64,000 bases of DNA from positions 98,001 through 162,000 of the forward strand of contig NZ_BAMX01000022.1 of the NCBI RefSeq assembly GCF_000963965.1. Reading direction: 5' to 3'. This document shows positions 37,319-46,253 of the stretch, piece after piece (positions within the stretch are counted from its first letter, which is position 1; each line of letters opens with the position of its first letter). The position numbers and the translations under genes are program-made. A model generated the notes under the pieces. The model was not told where the DNA came from, ran no database searches, and was given only the letters and a program-made list of their open reading frames with translations. This DNA is from Acetobacter orientalis. GTDB lineage: Bacteria > Pseudomonadota > Alphaproteobacteria > Acetobacterales > Acetobacteraceae.

Positions 37319-38316
37319 CTTTTCCAAATTACGTCCTGCACTTGGAGGCTATGCGGTATAAGGGCGTTTTGGGCCAGCAGGTCGGCAGCTTTTTGCTGTT
37401 CGGCCTGTGTTTGCGTGTCCATGAAGTCAATGTCGAGTGAAAGGCGTGAGAGCGCTGTTTGAATAACGCCTGCCTCAAGACCTGTGCTAGCGGCCAGCGT
37501 GTGAACCAGAGTGTTTTGATTCTGTGTTGCCCATGGTTTCAGACCAGAAAGGACTGTAATAATGCGTCTTACAGTATCAGGATTTTGTTCTGCAAAAGTA
37601 CGGGTGGAGAGCAAGAATTGCCGATTGGGAGACAGATTTTCGGCATTGGCTAGAAGTCTGGCTGAAGGAAGGGCCTCACCTGCGGCAAGATAAGGATCCC
37701 AAATGGCCCATGCATCAATCTGACCGGTTTCAAAGGCGGCTCGTGCCGCAGCGGGGGTGAGGTTAACAGCATGAATATCGGCAGGTGTTAAGGCAGCGTG
37801 AGAGAGGGCGTTCAGGAGTAGATAATGGACATTTGAGCCTTTATTGAAAGCGACTTTTTTACCTTTTAGATCTGCAAGCGTTTTTACCTGTCCGTCTTTT
37901 TGAACCAATATGCCTTCGCCTAAGGGGGCAGGGCCGCTGTGCCCGATATAGACCAATCTGTCTGGCCAGTTGGACTGTGCAAAGATGGGAGGGGCATCAC
38001 CTGTTTCTGCAATATCAATAGCGTTGGCAGCTAAGCCCTGTAGCATTTGTGGCCCTGCAATAAATTCAGACCATTTCACATTCCACCCTGCAGAAGAGAG
38101 GGCATGTTCGAGCAACCCTGACTGTTTGAGGATAATGAGGGTTCCATACCGCTGATAGCCAATATGAAGCGTTTTATCAGCACTCTGAGCCAAGCTGTGC
38201 TGGGGCACGACCAGTGTTGGGCCTGCTGTAACAGCGAGTGCTGCGGTAAGAAACGACCGGCGGCGGAGTTTCGATGTAAAGAGAGTGTGGGGGGGAAGGT
38301 TAGGGGAGCGTGACAT
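37315..38316 (-). CDS. ssuA: Sulfonate ABC transporter substrate-binding protein
   Basis: Periplasmic binding protein of 333 residues with a signal peptide that has a twin-arginine-like start (KLRRRSFLTAALAVTAGP), cleaved near HSLAQ. The mature part has the SsuA pattern: IGYQRYGTLIILKQSGLLE, AGPQMLQGLAANAIDIAETG, GKKVAFNKGSNVHYLL and DAWAIWDPYLAAGE. It is on the opposite strand from ssuC and ssuB and ends against the nitroreductase gene; its divergent neighbour at 38501 is a DszC-like enzyme. A split arrangement of binding protein and membrane genes is unusual, but no other permease partner is close. Confidence 0.92.
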   Translation of the reverse strand: MSRSPNLPPHTLFTSKLRRRSFLTAALAVTAGPTLVVPQHSLAQSADKTLHIGYQRYGTLIILKQSGLLEHALSSAGWNVKWSEFIAGPQMLQGLAANAIDIAETGDAPPIFAQSNWPDRLVYIGHSGPAPLGEGILVQKDGQVKTLADLKGKKVAFNKGSNVHYLLLNALSHAALTPADIHAVNLTPAAARAAFETGQIDAWAIWDPYLAAGEALPSARLLANAENLSPNRQFLLSTRTFAEQNPDTVRRIITVLSGLKPWATQNQNTLVHTLAASTGLEAGVIQTALSRLSLDIDFMDTQTQAEQQKAADLLAQNALIPHSLQVQDVIWKS

Positions 38317-38426
38317 GCAGAAATATCCTTTCCGATTTTTATTTTATAGGGCTTCTTTTTTTCATCACGATGCAGGTAGGTCGCTTATCTAACGACAGAG
38401 CGGGTATTCCTTTTATTCTCTATTAA

Positions 38427-38441
38427 ATTCGGATAAAATAT
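38427..38441 (+). promoter_or_regulatory. Partial copy of the recurrent sulfur box
   Basis: ATTCGGATAAAATAT matches 12 of 15 bases of the box upstream of the peroxiredoxin, and lies 60 nt before the plus-strand DszC-like gene and 110 nt before ssuA on the minus strand. Weaker than the three main copies. Confidence 0.3.
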
Positions 38442-38500
38442 TAAATAACTAAAATAATTAGTTGAATAAAAGAGTGTAGGGTCAAGGAAAGACGATCTTT

Positions 38501-39652
38501 ATGATGGTGCAGGATAGAGACGAGCAGAGTGCAGGTTTTCAAAAAAGACTATCTGACATACTTCCTGAACTGAAAATCAGGGCGAGAGAAGCAGACCGAA
38601 CTGCCATTTTCCCTTTTGAAACAATGCAGCTTCTTGCTCAATGCGGAGTGCTGGATCTCGTATTGCCGCGTTCACAAGGGGGGGCAGAATGCGACCTTGC
38701 AACGGCTCAGGCGTTGATCGGCACTATTGCGCAGGCTGACCCTGTCGCTGCTCTTGTTTTGGTAAACCATTATATGGTGCATGCTGAATTGCGCTCATTA
38801 CCATCTTATCCTGTTCCGCTTCAGGGAAGAGAGGCGATGGCAGGTAAATTGATCAATGCGTTGCTGGCTGAGCCTGACCAGGGCTCGGCATCACGAGGTG
38901 GTCTGCCGGGAACGGTAGCGCAAAAAACTGCTCAGGGATGGTACCTGACTGGCCGTAAAGCTTACGTAACAGGTATACCTGTACTTTCTTGGTTGTTGGT
39001 GCGGGCCAGAACAGAAAGCCCAGAACCGGAAATTTGCTTTTTTTTACTACCACAACAGGCTTCCGGTATGACCGTTCTTTCGACATGGGATCATGTTGGT
39101 ATGCGTGCCTCGGCCAGCCATGAGGTGACGCTAACGGACGTTTTTGTACCGAATGATCATCTCATTTTTAGGGAGAAAGCTGGGCAGGCATCTCATTTTG
39201 GTAAAGTGCTGGCCATGTGGAACCAGGGGCTTCTGGGGGCACTTTATGATGGTATTGTGCGGACAGCCGTTGGTTGGACCGAAAATTTTCTTAAAGAGCG
39301 TAAGCCATCCAATCTGGGCGCCTCTCTTGCAACTCTTCCGGCTATGCAGAATGTGATCGGTGAAATACGAATAGCGCTTGATCTAAACCAAATTATTTTA
39401 CGGTCTTTTGCAGAAGCCGTGGCGTTTAAAGATCAAGACCGTATTCAAAAAGAAGCTGCTTTGGTTAAGATACAGACGGTTGATGGTGCCGCAGGTTTAA
39501 CACAGTCTTTGTTAGCTATAGCGGGAAATGCAGGTCTTTCTGCTCGAAATGATTTGGAGCGTTGCCATCGGGATGCTTTATGTGGGCGTATACACGCCCC
39601 CCATGCTGAGCTTTTGCGCACCAAGGCAGGGCGGCAGGCCCTAGGTGTTTAA
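38501..39652 (+). CDS. DszC/SfnB-like acyl-CoA dehydrogenase-fold enzyme, copy 2
   Basis: A 383-residue flavoprotein of the acyl-CoA dehydrogenase superfamily. It has GVLDLVLPRSQGG near residue 60, GRKAYVTGIPVLSWLLVRA and a Gly-Met-Arg-Ala segment (DHVGMRASASHEVTL). It is the most divergent of the four such proteins in the window: the RNARTxxxHxP C-terminal motif of DszC/SfnB is replaced by RNDLERCHRDALCGRIHAP. Starts at 38501 or the next ATG (38504); AAGGA is 12 nt upstream. Divergent from ssuA, convergent with the ABC ATPase. Probably part of organosulfur use, but a true dehydrogenase cannot be excluded. Confidence 0.82.
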   Translation: MMVQDRDEQSAGFQKRLSDILPELKIRAREADRTAIFPFETMQLLAQCGVLDLVLPRSQGGAECDLATAQALIGTIAQADPVAALVLVNHYMVHAELRSLPSYPVPLQGREAMAGKLINALLAEPDQGSASRGGLPGTVAQKTAQGWYLTGRKAYVTGIPVLSWLLVRARTESPEPEICFFLLPQQASGMTVLSTWDHVGMRASASHEVTLTDVFVPNDHLIFREKAGQASHFGKVLAMWNQGLLGALYDGIVRTAVGWTENFLKERKPSNLGASLATLPAMQNVIGEIRIALDLNQIILRSFAEAVAFKDQDRIQKEAALVKIQTVDGAAGLTQSLLAIAGNAGLSARNDLERCHRDALCGRIHAPHAELLRTKAGRQALGV

Positions 39653-39664
39653 ACCCCATATTGT

Positions 39665-41308
39665 TTAGGAAAAGTGCTCTCCAGTTGCATCTCCTATAAA
39701 CTGAGCAGCGGCAACCAACTGTTGTGTAAACGGATGGCGTGGATGCAGCAGGATGTCTTGGGCAGAGCCTCTTTCAATAATCCGCCCCGCTTGCATGACA
39801 ATGAGGTCATCTGCGATGTTTCTTACCACATTCAAATCGTGAGAAATGAACAAGTAGGAAAGATGAAGGCGCTTTTGAAGAGTACCCAACAGATCAAGAA
39901 TTTGCGCCTGTACGGAAACATCCAGTGCAGAGACAGGCTCATCACAGAGAATAACAGAAGGCTCTACCGCCAAGGCGCGTGCTATGGCGATACGCTGCCT
40001 TTGCCCGCCAGAAAGGTGCAGAGGGTTTTTGCCTAGTAGGGTGCTGGGCAAGCGTACTAAATCCAGAAGTGCAAGACTACGAGATAGCCTTTCTGTTTTT
40101 GGAACATGGATAACAGAAAGAGCATCATCCAGAATAGTCTGCACCGTCCACCGGGGGTCAAACGAACTGAGAGGGTCTTGATAGATGGCAGCCAATCTGG
40201 GCCGTCGGCTACGGCGAGAAGCTTCTGTTATACCCGTTTTCTCTGACCGAGACCAAGGCTCCCCTAAAAAATCTATGAACCCTGTTTCTGGTTTCTGAAA
40301 CCCCATAATCATACGAGCCGTAGAGGTTTTACCTGACCCTGACTCCCCGATCACAGCCAAAGTTCGACCGGGAAAAAGAGAAAGGCTGATATCCTGCACG
40401 ATGTATTTTCTGGTGCCATTCTTTTGTTTGACTGAGAACGACAAATTATGTGCTTCAAGCAGCGGTAAGGTGGTTGGGTTGATGGGTACTGCCGGGCGAG
40501 GAGGTCTTCTTCCCGGTTCAGCGTCAAGCAACCTGCGGGTGTAGGAATGTTGGGGAGCACAAAGAAGGTCTGCTGTTCGGCCTTCTTCCACCATATGCCC
40601 ATGATGCATAACAATCACGCGGTCTGCCAGTCTAGAGACAAAACCAAGGTCATGACTAATGATCAGAATACCATGCCCCGCTGTGCGTAATTGTTTGAGC
40701 AGTTCCAGAATCTGCACTTGAACGGAAGGGTCTAGGGCCGTTGTGGGTTCATCTGCAATCAAAAAAGGTGGGTTCATGGCAAGTGCGTTGGCAATCAGCG
40801 CGCGTTGGCGTAGGCCACCCGAAAGCTGATCTGCACGAAGGTGAATACGCTCTTTTGCCAAGGGAATGCCAGCCTGCGTTAGTAACTGTAACACATGCTC
40901 GTTGCGTGTATTTTTGGTGCCCCATTTATGGGCTGTCAGGGCTTCGTTAATTTCTGCGCCAACGGAGCGTAAAGGGTCGAGTGCTACCAGTGCATCTTGC
41001 AAAATAAAGCCGATTTCTGCACCGCGTATTTTGCGCCATTGCTGTTCTGTATTTGCCAGCAGAGATTGCCCGTTCAGAGAGAGCTGGTCGGCTGAAGTCT
41101 GGGCGTTAGACCCTAAAAGACCTAGTAATGCACGCGCAGTAACGGTTTTACCTGAGCCCGACTCACCAACAAGCGCGACAATTTCTCCTGAGGTGAGGGA
41201 AAAGGAAAGAGAATGCACGGCTGTATGCGTGACACCACCCGTAGCAAATTTTACAGACAGGTTTTTTACACTTAGCCCAGACTGAGGTGCGCTAGAAAAT
41301 GTGTTCAT
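39665..41308 (-). CDS. Dipeptide-type ABC transporter ATPase, two fused nucleotide-binding domains
   Basis: A 547-residue protein carrying two complete ATPase domains, equal to DppD and DppF fused (as in GsiA or YejF). Domain 1: Walker A GESGSGKT, signature LSGGLRQR, Walker B LIADEPTTALDP. Domain 2 (from about 290): Walker A GESGSGKTS, signature LSGGQRQR, Walker B ILCDEPVSALD. Each ends with an oligopeptide-type C-terminal segment (HSYTRRLLDAEPGRRPP; HPFTQQLVAAAQF). Its start overlaps the end of the upstream permease (ATGA), so it is last of a four-gene transporter downstream of a DszC-like enzyme. Confidence 0.93.
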   Translation of the reverse strand: MNTFSSAPQSGLSVKNLSVKFATGGVTHTAVHSLSFSLTSGEIVALVGESGSGKTVTARALLGLLGSNAQTSADQLSLNGQSLLANTEQQWRKIRGAEIGFILQDALVALDPLRSVGAEINEALTAHKWGTKNTRNEHVLQLLTQAGIPLAKERIHLRADQLSGGLRQRALIANALAMNPPFLIADEPTTALDPSVQVQILELLKQLRTAGHGILIISHDLGFVSRLADRVIVMHHGHMVEEGRTADLLCAPQHSYTRRLLDAEPGRRPPRPAVPINPTTLPLLEAHNLSFSVKQKNGTRKYIVQDISLSLFPGRTLAVIGESGSGKTSTARMIMGFQKPETGFIDFLGEPWSRSEKTGITEASRRSRRPRLAAIYQDPLSSFDPRWTVQTILDDALSVIHVPKTERLSRSLALLDLVRLPSTLLGKNPLHLSGGQRQRIAIARALAVEPSVILCDEPVSALDVSVQAQILDLLGTLQKRLHLSYLFISHDLNVVRNIADDLIVMQAGRIIERGSAQDILLHPRHPFTQQLVAAAQFIGDATGEHFS

Positions 41309-42171
41309 GACGTGGTGGTCTCAAAGCGATTTTTCAGGAAGCGCCCCAAGGTGGTTGTTGCCAGCATGGTGAGAACAATAGCAACGCCAGGGAAGAACGT
41401 GATCCACCATGCTTCGGCAATATAGTCGCGGCCCATAGCCAACATGGTACCCCACTCTGCGGCGGGAGGTGGTGCGCCAAGCCCAAGGAAGGAGAGGGAT
41501 GATGCCCATATAATGGTCTGCCCAATCCCCATTGCGCCAGCAATAAGCAATGGCCGAAAGGCATTGGGAATTAAGTGACGTGTTAAAATTTGTGCAGGAG
41601 AATGGCCGAGTGAGCGGGCCGCTTCAATAAAACCGGCATGGCGGATTGTTAGAAACTGTCCGAAAAGCATCCGTCCATACCCCGGAGCCGCGCCAATACC
41701 GACCGCGACAATAAGAGGAAATGTGCCGGAAGAGAAAAGGGCCGTTAGCAAAAGGGCAAGGACAACAGTTGGAAATGAAAAAAGGATTTCGAAAACCCAT
41801 TTAACACATTGTTCAGCAAATGGGCCGCCAAAGGCACCGGGGATTGCCAGACTTAACGCTACGCAGAGAGCAAGTAGAATGGAGCCTATGCCAATAACCA
41901 GAGAACTGCGCGCCCCGAAGATAAGGCGTGTCCACATATCGCGCCCAGATTGATCTGTGCCAAGTGGGTGCTGCCAGCAGGGCGCGGTAAATGCCTCGCG
42001 CGGCGCAATACCATAAGGGTTGCCATGCGTGAGAAAATGTGGGGCAATAGCGGCAAGAATGAGAATAGTTAAGTAGAGAAACGCTAAGGTAAGCCCGATA
42101 TGTTGGCTACCCGGCAGCCATAGCCGTGGAGAGGGTTTTAAGGACAGCGGGAGAGAGTTGGTTGCGCTCAT
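41305..42171 (-). CDS. Dipeptide-type ABC transporter permease (DppC-like)
   Basis: Inner-membrane permease of 288 residues with about six helices. The N-terminal HPLGTDQSGRDMWTRLIFGARSSL is the DppC/OppC hallmark and EAARSLGHSPAQILTRHLIPN is the EAA coupling loop. Overlaps its neighbours on both sides by 4 nt (ATGA), so the transporter genes are tightly coupled. Substrate follows from the whole operon, which begins with a DszC-like enzyme: a sulfur-containing small molecule or peptide. Confidence 0.92.
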   Translation of the reverse strand: MSATNSLPLSLKPSPRLWLPGSQHIGLTLAFLYLTILILAAIAPHFLTHGNPYGIAPREAFTAPCWQHPLGTDQSGRDMWTRLIFGARSSLVIGIGSILLALCVALSLAIPGAFGGPFAEQCVKWVFEILFSFPTVVLALLLTALFSSGTFPLIVAVGIGAAPGYGRMLFGQFLTIRHAGFIEAARSLGHSPAQILTRHLIPNAFRPLLIAGAMGIGQTIIWASSLSFLGLGAPPPAAEWGTMLAMGRDYIAEAWWITFFPGVAIVLTMLATTTLGRFLKNRFETTTS

Positions 42172-43124
42172 GCTCTTGCCTCCTGAATGCGCGGATCGAT
42201 GATCACGTAAAGAGTATCGGCCAGAAAGGATGCGATGACATAAATAACGGAGATAAAGAGAATTATGCCTGTTACCAAAGGCATGTCATGCATGCTAACG
42301 GCCAGAAAAAGTTGACGCCCTAAACCTTGCCGCGAAAAAATGAATTCAACAGCAACAGCATTTCCGACAAGCGCACCGATAGCCCATGTTGATAAACTGA
42401 CGCCCGGTAGGAGAGCATGACGTAAAACATGCCGAAACCGGACAGCAGTGTCAGAGAGGCCTCTGGCGCGGGCGGTGAGAACAAAGGGTTGGTCAAGTGT
42501 CGTTTTAAAAGATTCCCGCATTACCTGCGCGAGAAAGCCACCCAAGGGAATGGCTAGGGAGAGGGAAGGGAGTATGAGTGATGAAAAACCATGTGTGCCT
42601 GCAGGAGGCAACAGGCCGAGTTGGTAAGCAAAGAGCCAGAGCAGAATAATACCAATCCAAAACTGAGGGAGCCCGGCAAAAAAAGTTTCAAGAGAAGAAA
42701 ATGCGGAATCAAAAAGTGGTTTTTTGGCAGACAGTGTCACGGATAAAATAGCGAAACCCCATGCCAGAAGGAGGGAGGAGAGCATGAGCTTGAGAGTGGG
42801 AGGAGCCTGCTGCCAGAGAACATCTTTAACCGGCATATGCTGAGAGAATGAGGAACCGAGATGACCTGATAGTACATGCCAGATATGGAGCGCATATTGC
42901 ACTATAAGGCGTTTGTCCAATCCATATTCCGTACGAATTTCTTTTATAGTTTCAGGCGTTGGATTGGCGGAGCCCCCCAAAATGGCTGTAACAGGGTCAC
43001 CCGGAGCAAGCTGTAACGTAATGAAGGTCAACGTTGTTGCGGCAAAGAGAACCAGACAGGCTCCGCCAACACGGAGTATGAATTTTTTCAGAATAATAAA
43101 TGAGGTATTGGGGAGCAGGATCAT
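42168..43124 (-). CDS. Dipeptide-type ABC transporter permease (DppB-like)
   Basis: Permease partner of the DppC-like protein, 318 residues. It has the first helix followed by LAPGDPVTAILGG, the periplasmic loop typical of DppB (YGLDKRLIVQYALHIWHVLSGHLG), and the coupling loop TARARGLSDTAVRFRHVLRHALLPG. The ATG at 43124 overlaps the stop of the binding-protein gene (ATGA) and was preferred to the ATG at 43136. Confidence 0.92.
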   Translation of the reverse strand: MILLPNTSFIILKKFILRVGGACLVLFAATTLTFITLQLAPGDPVTAILGGSANPTPETIKEIRTEYGLDKRLIVQYALHIWHVLSGHLGSSFSQHMPVKDVLWQQAPPTLKLMLSSLLLAWGFAILSVTLSAKKPLFDSAFSSLETFFAGLPQFWIGIILLWLFAYQLGLLPPAGTHGFSSLILPSLSLAIPLGGFLAQVMRESFKTTLDQPFVLTARARGLSDTAVRFRHVLRHALLPGVSLSTWAIGALVGNAVAVEFIFSRQGLGRQLFLAVSMHDMPLVTGIILFISVIYVIASFLADTLYVIIDPRIQEARA

Positions 43125-44782
43125 TGTTCTACCCATGCATCGTATAATGTTGTGACATTCAGCGCAGGTTCCAGCCGTATATCATGTGCACGTTTGGAAA
43201 CGGCTAGCCGTGTTGTCTGGGGGAAAGTTGTGATCTGAAGAAACGCAGCAGAAACAATTTTCTGGGCTTGATAATAGAGGGCCCTGCGTTGTTCAGGATC
43301 GGTTGTTAAAAGTGCGTCATTGATAATTTTGTCAAAATAAGGATTGCTGAAACCGGATTCATTTTGGTGGTGTCCTGAAATTCCGGCCGCATCAAGAAAT
43401 TCAGAAGAAAAGACAATACGCAGAACATCGGCGGTATTTGTGTTCCAATAACCAATCCGAACGTCATAGTCCCATTTGCCTTCGCGGGTGTTGACGGAGG
43501 TATCGTCGGCATTTTCTAGCAACACATCAAAGCCAGTCTCTCGTGCTGTGGCTTGAACCTGTTCCCACAATGTGCGCTCAGAATTTGAAAGCGAGGATCG
43601 GAGGGGAATATGAACAGTTAAACGCTGGCCATTTTTGGTACGGATACCATCTGTGTCTTTGGTGCTCCATCCTGCTTGGTCAAGCAGCACATTTGCCGTT
43701 TGTGGGGCATAGTCTGCCGCGTGTTCAAAGTCGGGGGAATAAAAAGGCGTTGTGGAGGTAAGTGGGCCACCTGCACGGCGATAATGATGAAAAAAAACGC
43801 TTCCGAGTGCGCCGTCTATGTCTGCAGACCGTAGGAAAGCTTCTCGTAATCGCACGTCATTAAATGGCGCTCGTCGTATGTTAAGAGTGCCATTGGTTGG
43901 GTTGCCAGGGCGATCTGCCATTAAAAGCCAAAGATCAGCATTATGCTGAGCGGGCGTTTGTGCTTCGGGGGGTAGGCTGTCAATGGCATCAACCTCTGCT
44001 GCTTGCAGGGCTGCAAAGCGGGCAGAAGGCTCAGGGATAAAGCGCCACTCGATACGGTTTAAATAGGCTGGCCCATTGTGCAAGGCATAGGGAGGAGCCC
44101 AGTGATAAGCCGGGTTTCGTTCAAGGAGGATTTTGTTCTGTCTATCCCAGCGGACAATACGAAATGGCCCCGAGCCTACAGGTGCCTGACAGTTCATATC
44201 TCGCGGGCGGGCCAGAGCTTTTGGTGATTCAATGCCCAGAAAGCCTTGCGCCAGAACTTCCAAAAATGCGGCATAAGGGCGGCTAAGGTGGACGACGGCA
44301 GTATGTGCATCAATAACATCGGTTGAATGATACTGACGAATATAACCACCTGCCGTGCTGGATTGCGTAGCTGGATTAGCCATATGGTCAAGGTTGGCTT
44401 TCACGGCATCTGCCGTGAAAGGTGTGCCATCTGTAAAGGTAACGTCAGACCGCAAATGGAATGTGTAGGTCAGTCCATCTGGTGAAATATCCCAACTGGA
44501 CGCCAGCCACGGGTGAATACCGCCAGATTTGTCCATTGAGACAAGTGAATCAAGATATTGCTGTGCTACAAAAACCTGCGGCATGTCGCCTTGAACATGC
44601 GGGTCTAGGCAGACAGGTTCACGGTCTGTTGCATAGATCAGAGTGCCGCCTGAAACGGGAAGTGTGGCACCCTGTTTATGTTTGTTTTTATGACATGCAG
44701 CCAAAGGCAGACACAGGGCTACCAGCAGAGCGCTGAGGGAGTATGCGTTGCGTGTGTATGTGGCCGTGTGTCTGGTGGGCAT
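43121..44782 (-). CDS. Dipeptide-type ABC transporter substrate-binding lipoprotein
   Basis: Solute-binding protein of family 5 (SBP_bac_5), 553 residues. A lipoprotein signal with lipobox LAAC places the lipidated Cys at residue 30; since this is a Gram-negative organism the protein is tethered to a membrane facing the periplasm. Features include DPHVQGDMPQVFVAQQYLDSL, the WDISPDGLTYTFHLR and VTFTDGTPFTADAVKANLDH segments of the family, and GSGPFRIVRWDR. It lies 26 nt after a DszC-like gene and is coupled to two permeases and a double ATPase. Binding proteins of this subgroup often stand beside SfnB/DszC enzymes, so an organosulfur ligand is likely. Confidence 0.92.
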   Translation of the reverse strand: MPTRHTATYTRNAYSLSALLVALCLPLAACHKNKHKQGATLPVSGGTLIYATDREPVCLDPHVQGDMPQVFVAQQYLDSLVSMDKSGGIHPWLASSWDISPDGLTYTFHLRSDVTFTDGTPFTADAVKANLDHMANPATQSSTAGGYIRQYHSTDVIDAHTAVVHLSRPYAAFLEVLAQGFLGIESPKALARPRDMNCQAPVGSGPFRIVRWDRQNKILLERNPAYHWAPPYALHNGPAYLNRIEWRFIPEPSARFAALQAAEVDAIDSLPPEAQTPAQHNADLWLLMADRPGNPTNGTLNIRRAPFNDVRLREAFLRSADIDGALGSVFFHHYRRAGGPLTSTTPFYSPDFEHAADYAPQTANVLLDQAGWSTKDTDGIRTKNGQRLTVHIPLRSSLSNSERTLWEQVQATARETGFDVLLENADDTSVNTREGKWDYDVRIGYWNTNTADVLRIVFSSEFLDAAGISGHHQNESGFSNPYFDKIINDALLTTDPEQRRALYYQAQKIVSAAFLQITTFPQTTRLAVSKRAHDIRLEPALNVTTLYDAWVEQ

Positions 44783-44808
44783 GGATGTTTAACCAGTCAG
44801 TAAAGTGG

Positions 44809-46053
44809 TCAGGCTGGTGCAAAATGAGGGGTATTTTTTGCTTCCGCATCTGCTTTGCGGGTCCAGCCGGAATCTAAGGGGGTGCCATTTAGTTCCCAGT
44901 CTCCTAGTTCGCGGGCACGCTGAATGGCTGGATTATGGGACGCTAGAACCCGTGCATTGCGCCAGAATCTGTCCAGTCTCCGTTTTTCTGAACTAGCGGA
45001 AGCGCCGCCCACTTCAAACAAGCTGGTGGTTGCATCAAGCACTAAAGGAATAATAATTTGCTGCGCTTTAAAGGCTTCTAGTTCAGCCTGTTGAGAGACT
45101 GTATCTGGCAGCCCTTGTTCTCGCAGCAGAGATGCTTGTTCAAGCGTTGTAGAAACCCGATCAACCAGTGTTTCTGCCGCAAATGCCAGACTGGAAAGAC
45201 GACCGATCACTGTTTGCACAAGCGGGTCTTCACGTTGAAAAGATTGCCCCGGCACCCCGAAGACACGCGTGCGGGGGCGCACAAACTCTATGGTTTCGTG
45301 CAGGGCTGCCTGCGCAATACCGGCGAGCGTAGCCAGATGGAAGTTTTGATAAAATGCAGTAAAAAACCGATCTATAGGCGAGGCGTCTTTTGGAAGGACA
45401 TGATAAATCTGATCTTTTGAGAGTTCAACATTATCAAAAATAGTTGTACCGCTGCCCGTTAGGCGCTGGCCAAAACCGTCCCAGTCATCCAGGCGGGTAA
45501 CACCTGCTGCGGTGGTGGGTACAGCGACACGGTAGCGTTTATCATCATGCACAGCGACAACTGCAATCCAGTCAGCATAAAGGCTACCGGTAGAATAATA
45601 TTTGGTACCGTTCAAAAACCACTTATCGTCTTTTGGGGTCAGAGTAGTGTTGGTTTCAGCTGCTTTGCCTAACTCGGCCATAGCTGCGCCAAAAACCGCA
45701 CCTGCATGAATTGTTTCAAGCCATTTTCCGGCTGAGGCCTCAGCGCCGGTTTCGGTTAGGCGTTGGCGTTCCCCTTCAACAAAAGCGAAATGCGCCCTTA
45801 TAATTTGGGGAAGATTTGAATCTGCTGCGGCTAGTTTCACCAGAAGGCGAAATGTTTCCCGTAAAGATAAATTCTCGCCCCCCAATTTTTGAGGAATACG
45901 GACGGCGGTAAAACCACTTTGGCGCAGAGCATCTACCGCATCGTAAGGCAGAATACGATTTTGCTCGCGCTCTATCGCGCCGTTAGCAATCTGGTCAAAC
46001 ACAGCCTGAAAACGGTTGGGGGCGGAGGGGGTGGAAAGCGTGGACTGGCTCAT
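44809..46053 (-). CDS. DszC/SfnB-type flavin monooxygenase, copy 3
   Basis: A 414-residue enzyme with the acyl-CoA dehydrogenase fold. Conserved parts are AVRIPQKLGGENLSL near residue 50, GTKYYSTGSLYADWIAVVA, GFGQRLTGSGTT, and RFWRNARVLASHNP at the C-terminus, the DszC/SfnB pattern. It heads an operon with the dipeptide-type transporter (26 nt to the binding protein) and is preceded by an elaborate palindromic region (46075-46151), so it is probably induced under sulfur limitation. Needs reduced flavin from a separate reductase. Confidence 0.9.
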   Translation of the reverse strand: MSQSTLSTPSAPNRFQAVFDQIANGAIEREQNRILPYDAVDALRQSGFTAVRIPQKLGGENLSLRETFRLLVKLAAADSNLPQIIRAHFAFVEGERQRLTETGAEASAGKWLETIHAGAVFGAAMAELGKAAETNTTLTPKDDKWFLNGTKYYSTGSLYADWIAVVAVHDDKRYRVAVPTTAAGVTRLDDWDGFGQRLTGSGTTIFDNVELSKDQIYHVLPKDASPIDRFFTAFYQNFHLATLAGIAQAALHETIEFVRPRTRVFGVPGQSFQREDPLVQTVIGRLSSLAFAAETLVDRVSTTLEQASLLREQGLPDTVSQQAELEAFKAQQIIIPLVLDATTSLFEVGGASASSEKRRLDRFWRNARVLASHNPAIQRARELGDWELNGTPLDSGWTRKADAEAKNTPHFAPA

Positions 46054-46074
46054 AGTAAGACTCGCTATATAACG

Positions 46075-46123
46075 AAATAAACACGAAGAATAATTATATA
46101 ATTATATTCTATCGTGTTTATTT
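46075..46123. promoter_or_regulatory. Large palindromic operator candidate
   Basis: Perfect 12-bp arms AAATAAACACGA (46075-46086) and TCGTGTTTATTT (46112-46123), with an inner self-complementary ATAATTATATAATTAT in the 25-nt spacer. It lies 21-70 nt before the start of the DszC-like gene, over the probable core promoter. A dimeric or tetrameric regulator site, or a cruciform, is possible. Confidence 0.5.
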
Positions 46124-46136
46124 TTCAGTCAACAAA

Positions 46137-46151
46137 ATTCCACTATAATAT
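46137..46151 (+). promoter_or_regulatory. Recurrent box ATTCCACTATAATAT upstream of DszC-like gene
   Basis: Differs by one base from the box before the peroxiredoxin gene (16706-16720). It lies 83 nt upstream of the minus-strand DszC-like gene, just beyond the large palindrome, in opposite orientation relative to transcription. Confidence 0.45.
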
Positions 46152-46253
46152 ACGGAAATGATTCAAAAGATGACGTGTGGAAAGAGAGGTTGTGATGGTC
46201 TAGGCCCTATGCGTGGTTAAAAGTCTTTATTTTCAAAAGGTAAAATTATGGCA

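Noticed and set aside
38501..39652. Fatty acyl-CoA dehydrogenase
   Set aside because: Neighbours and the fold's flavin motifs favour an organosulfur oxygenase; but this copy is divergent and the alternative is noted in the feature.
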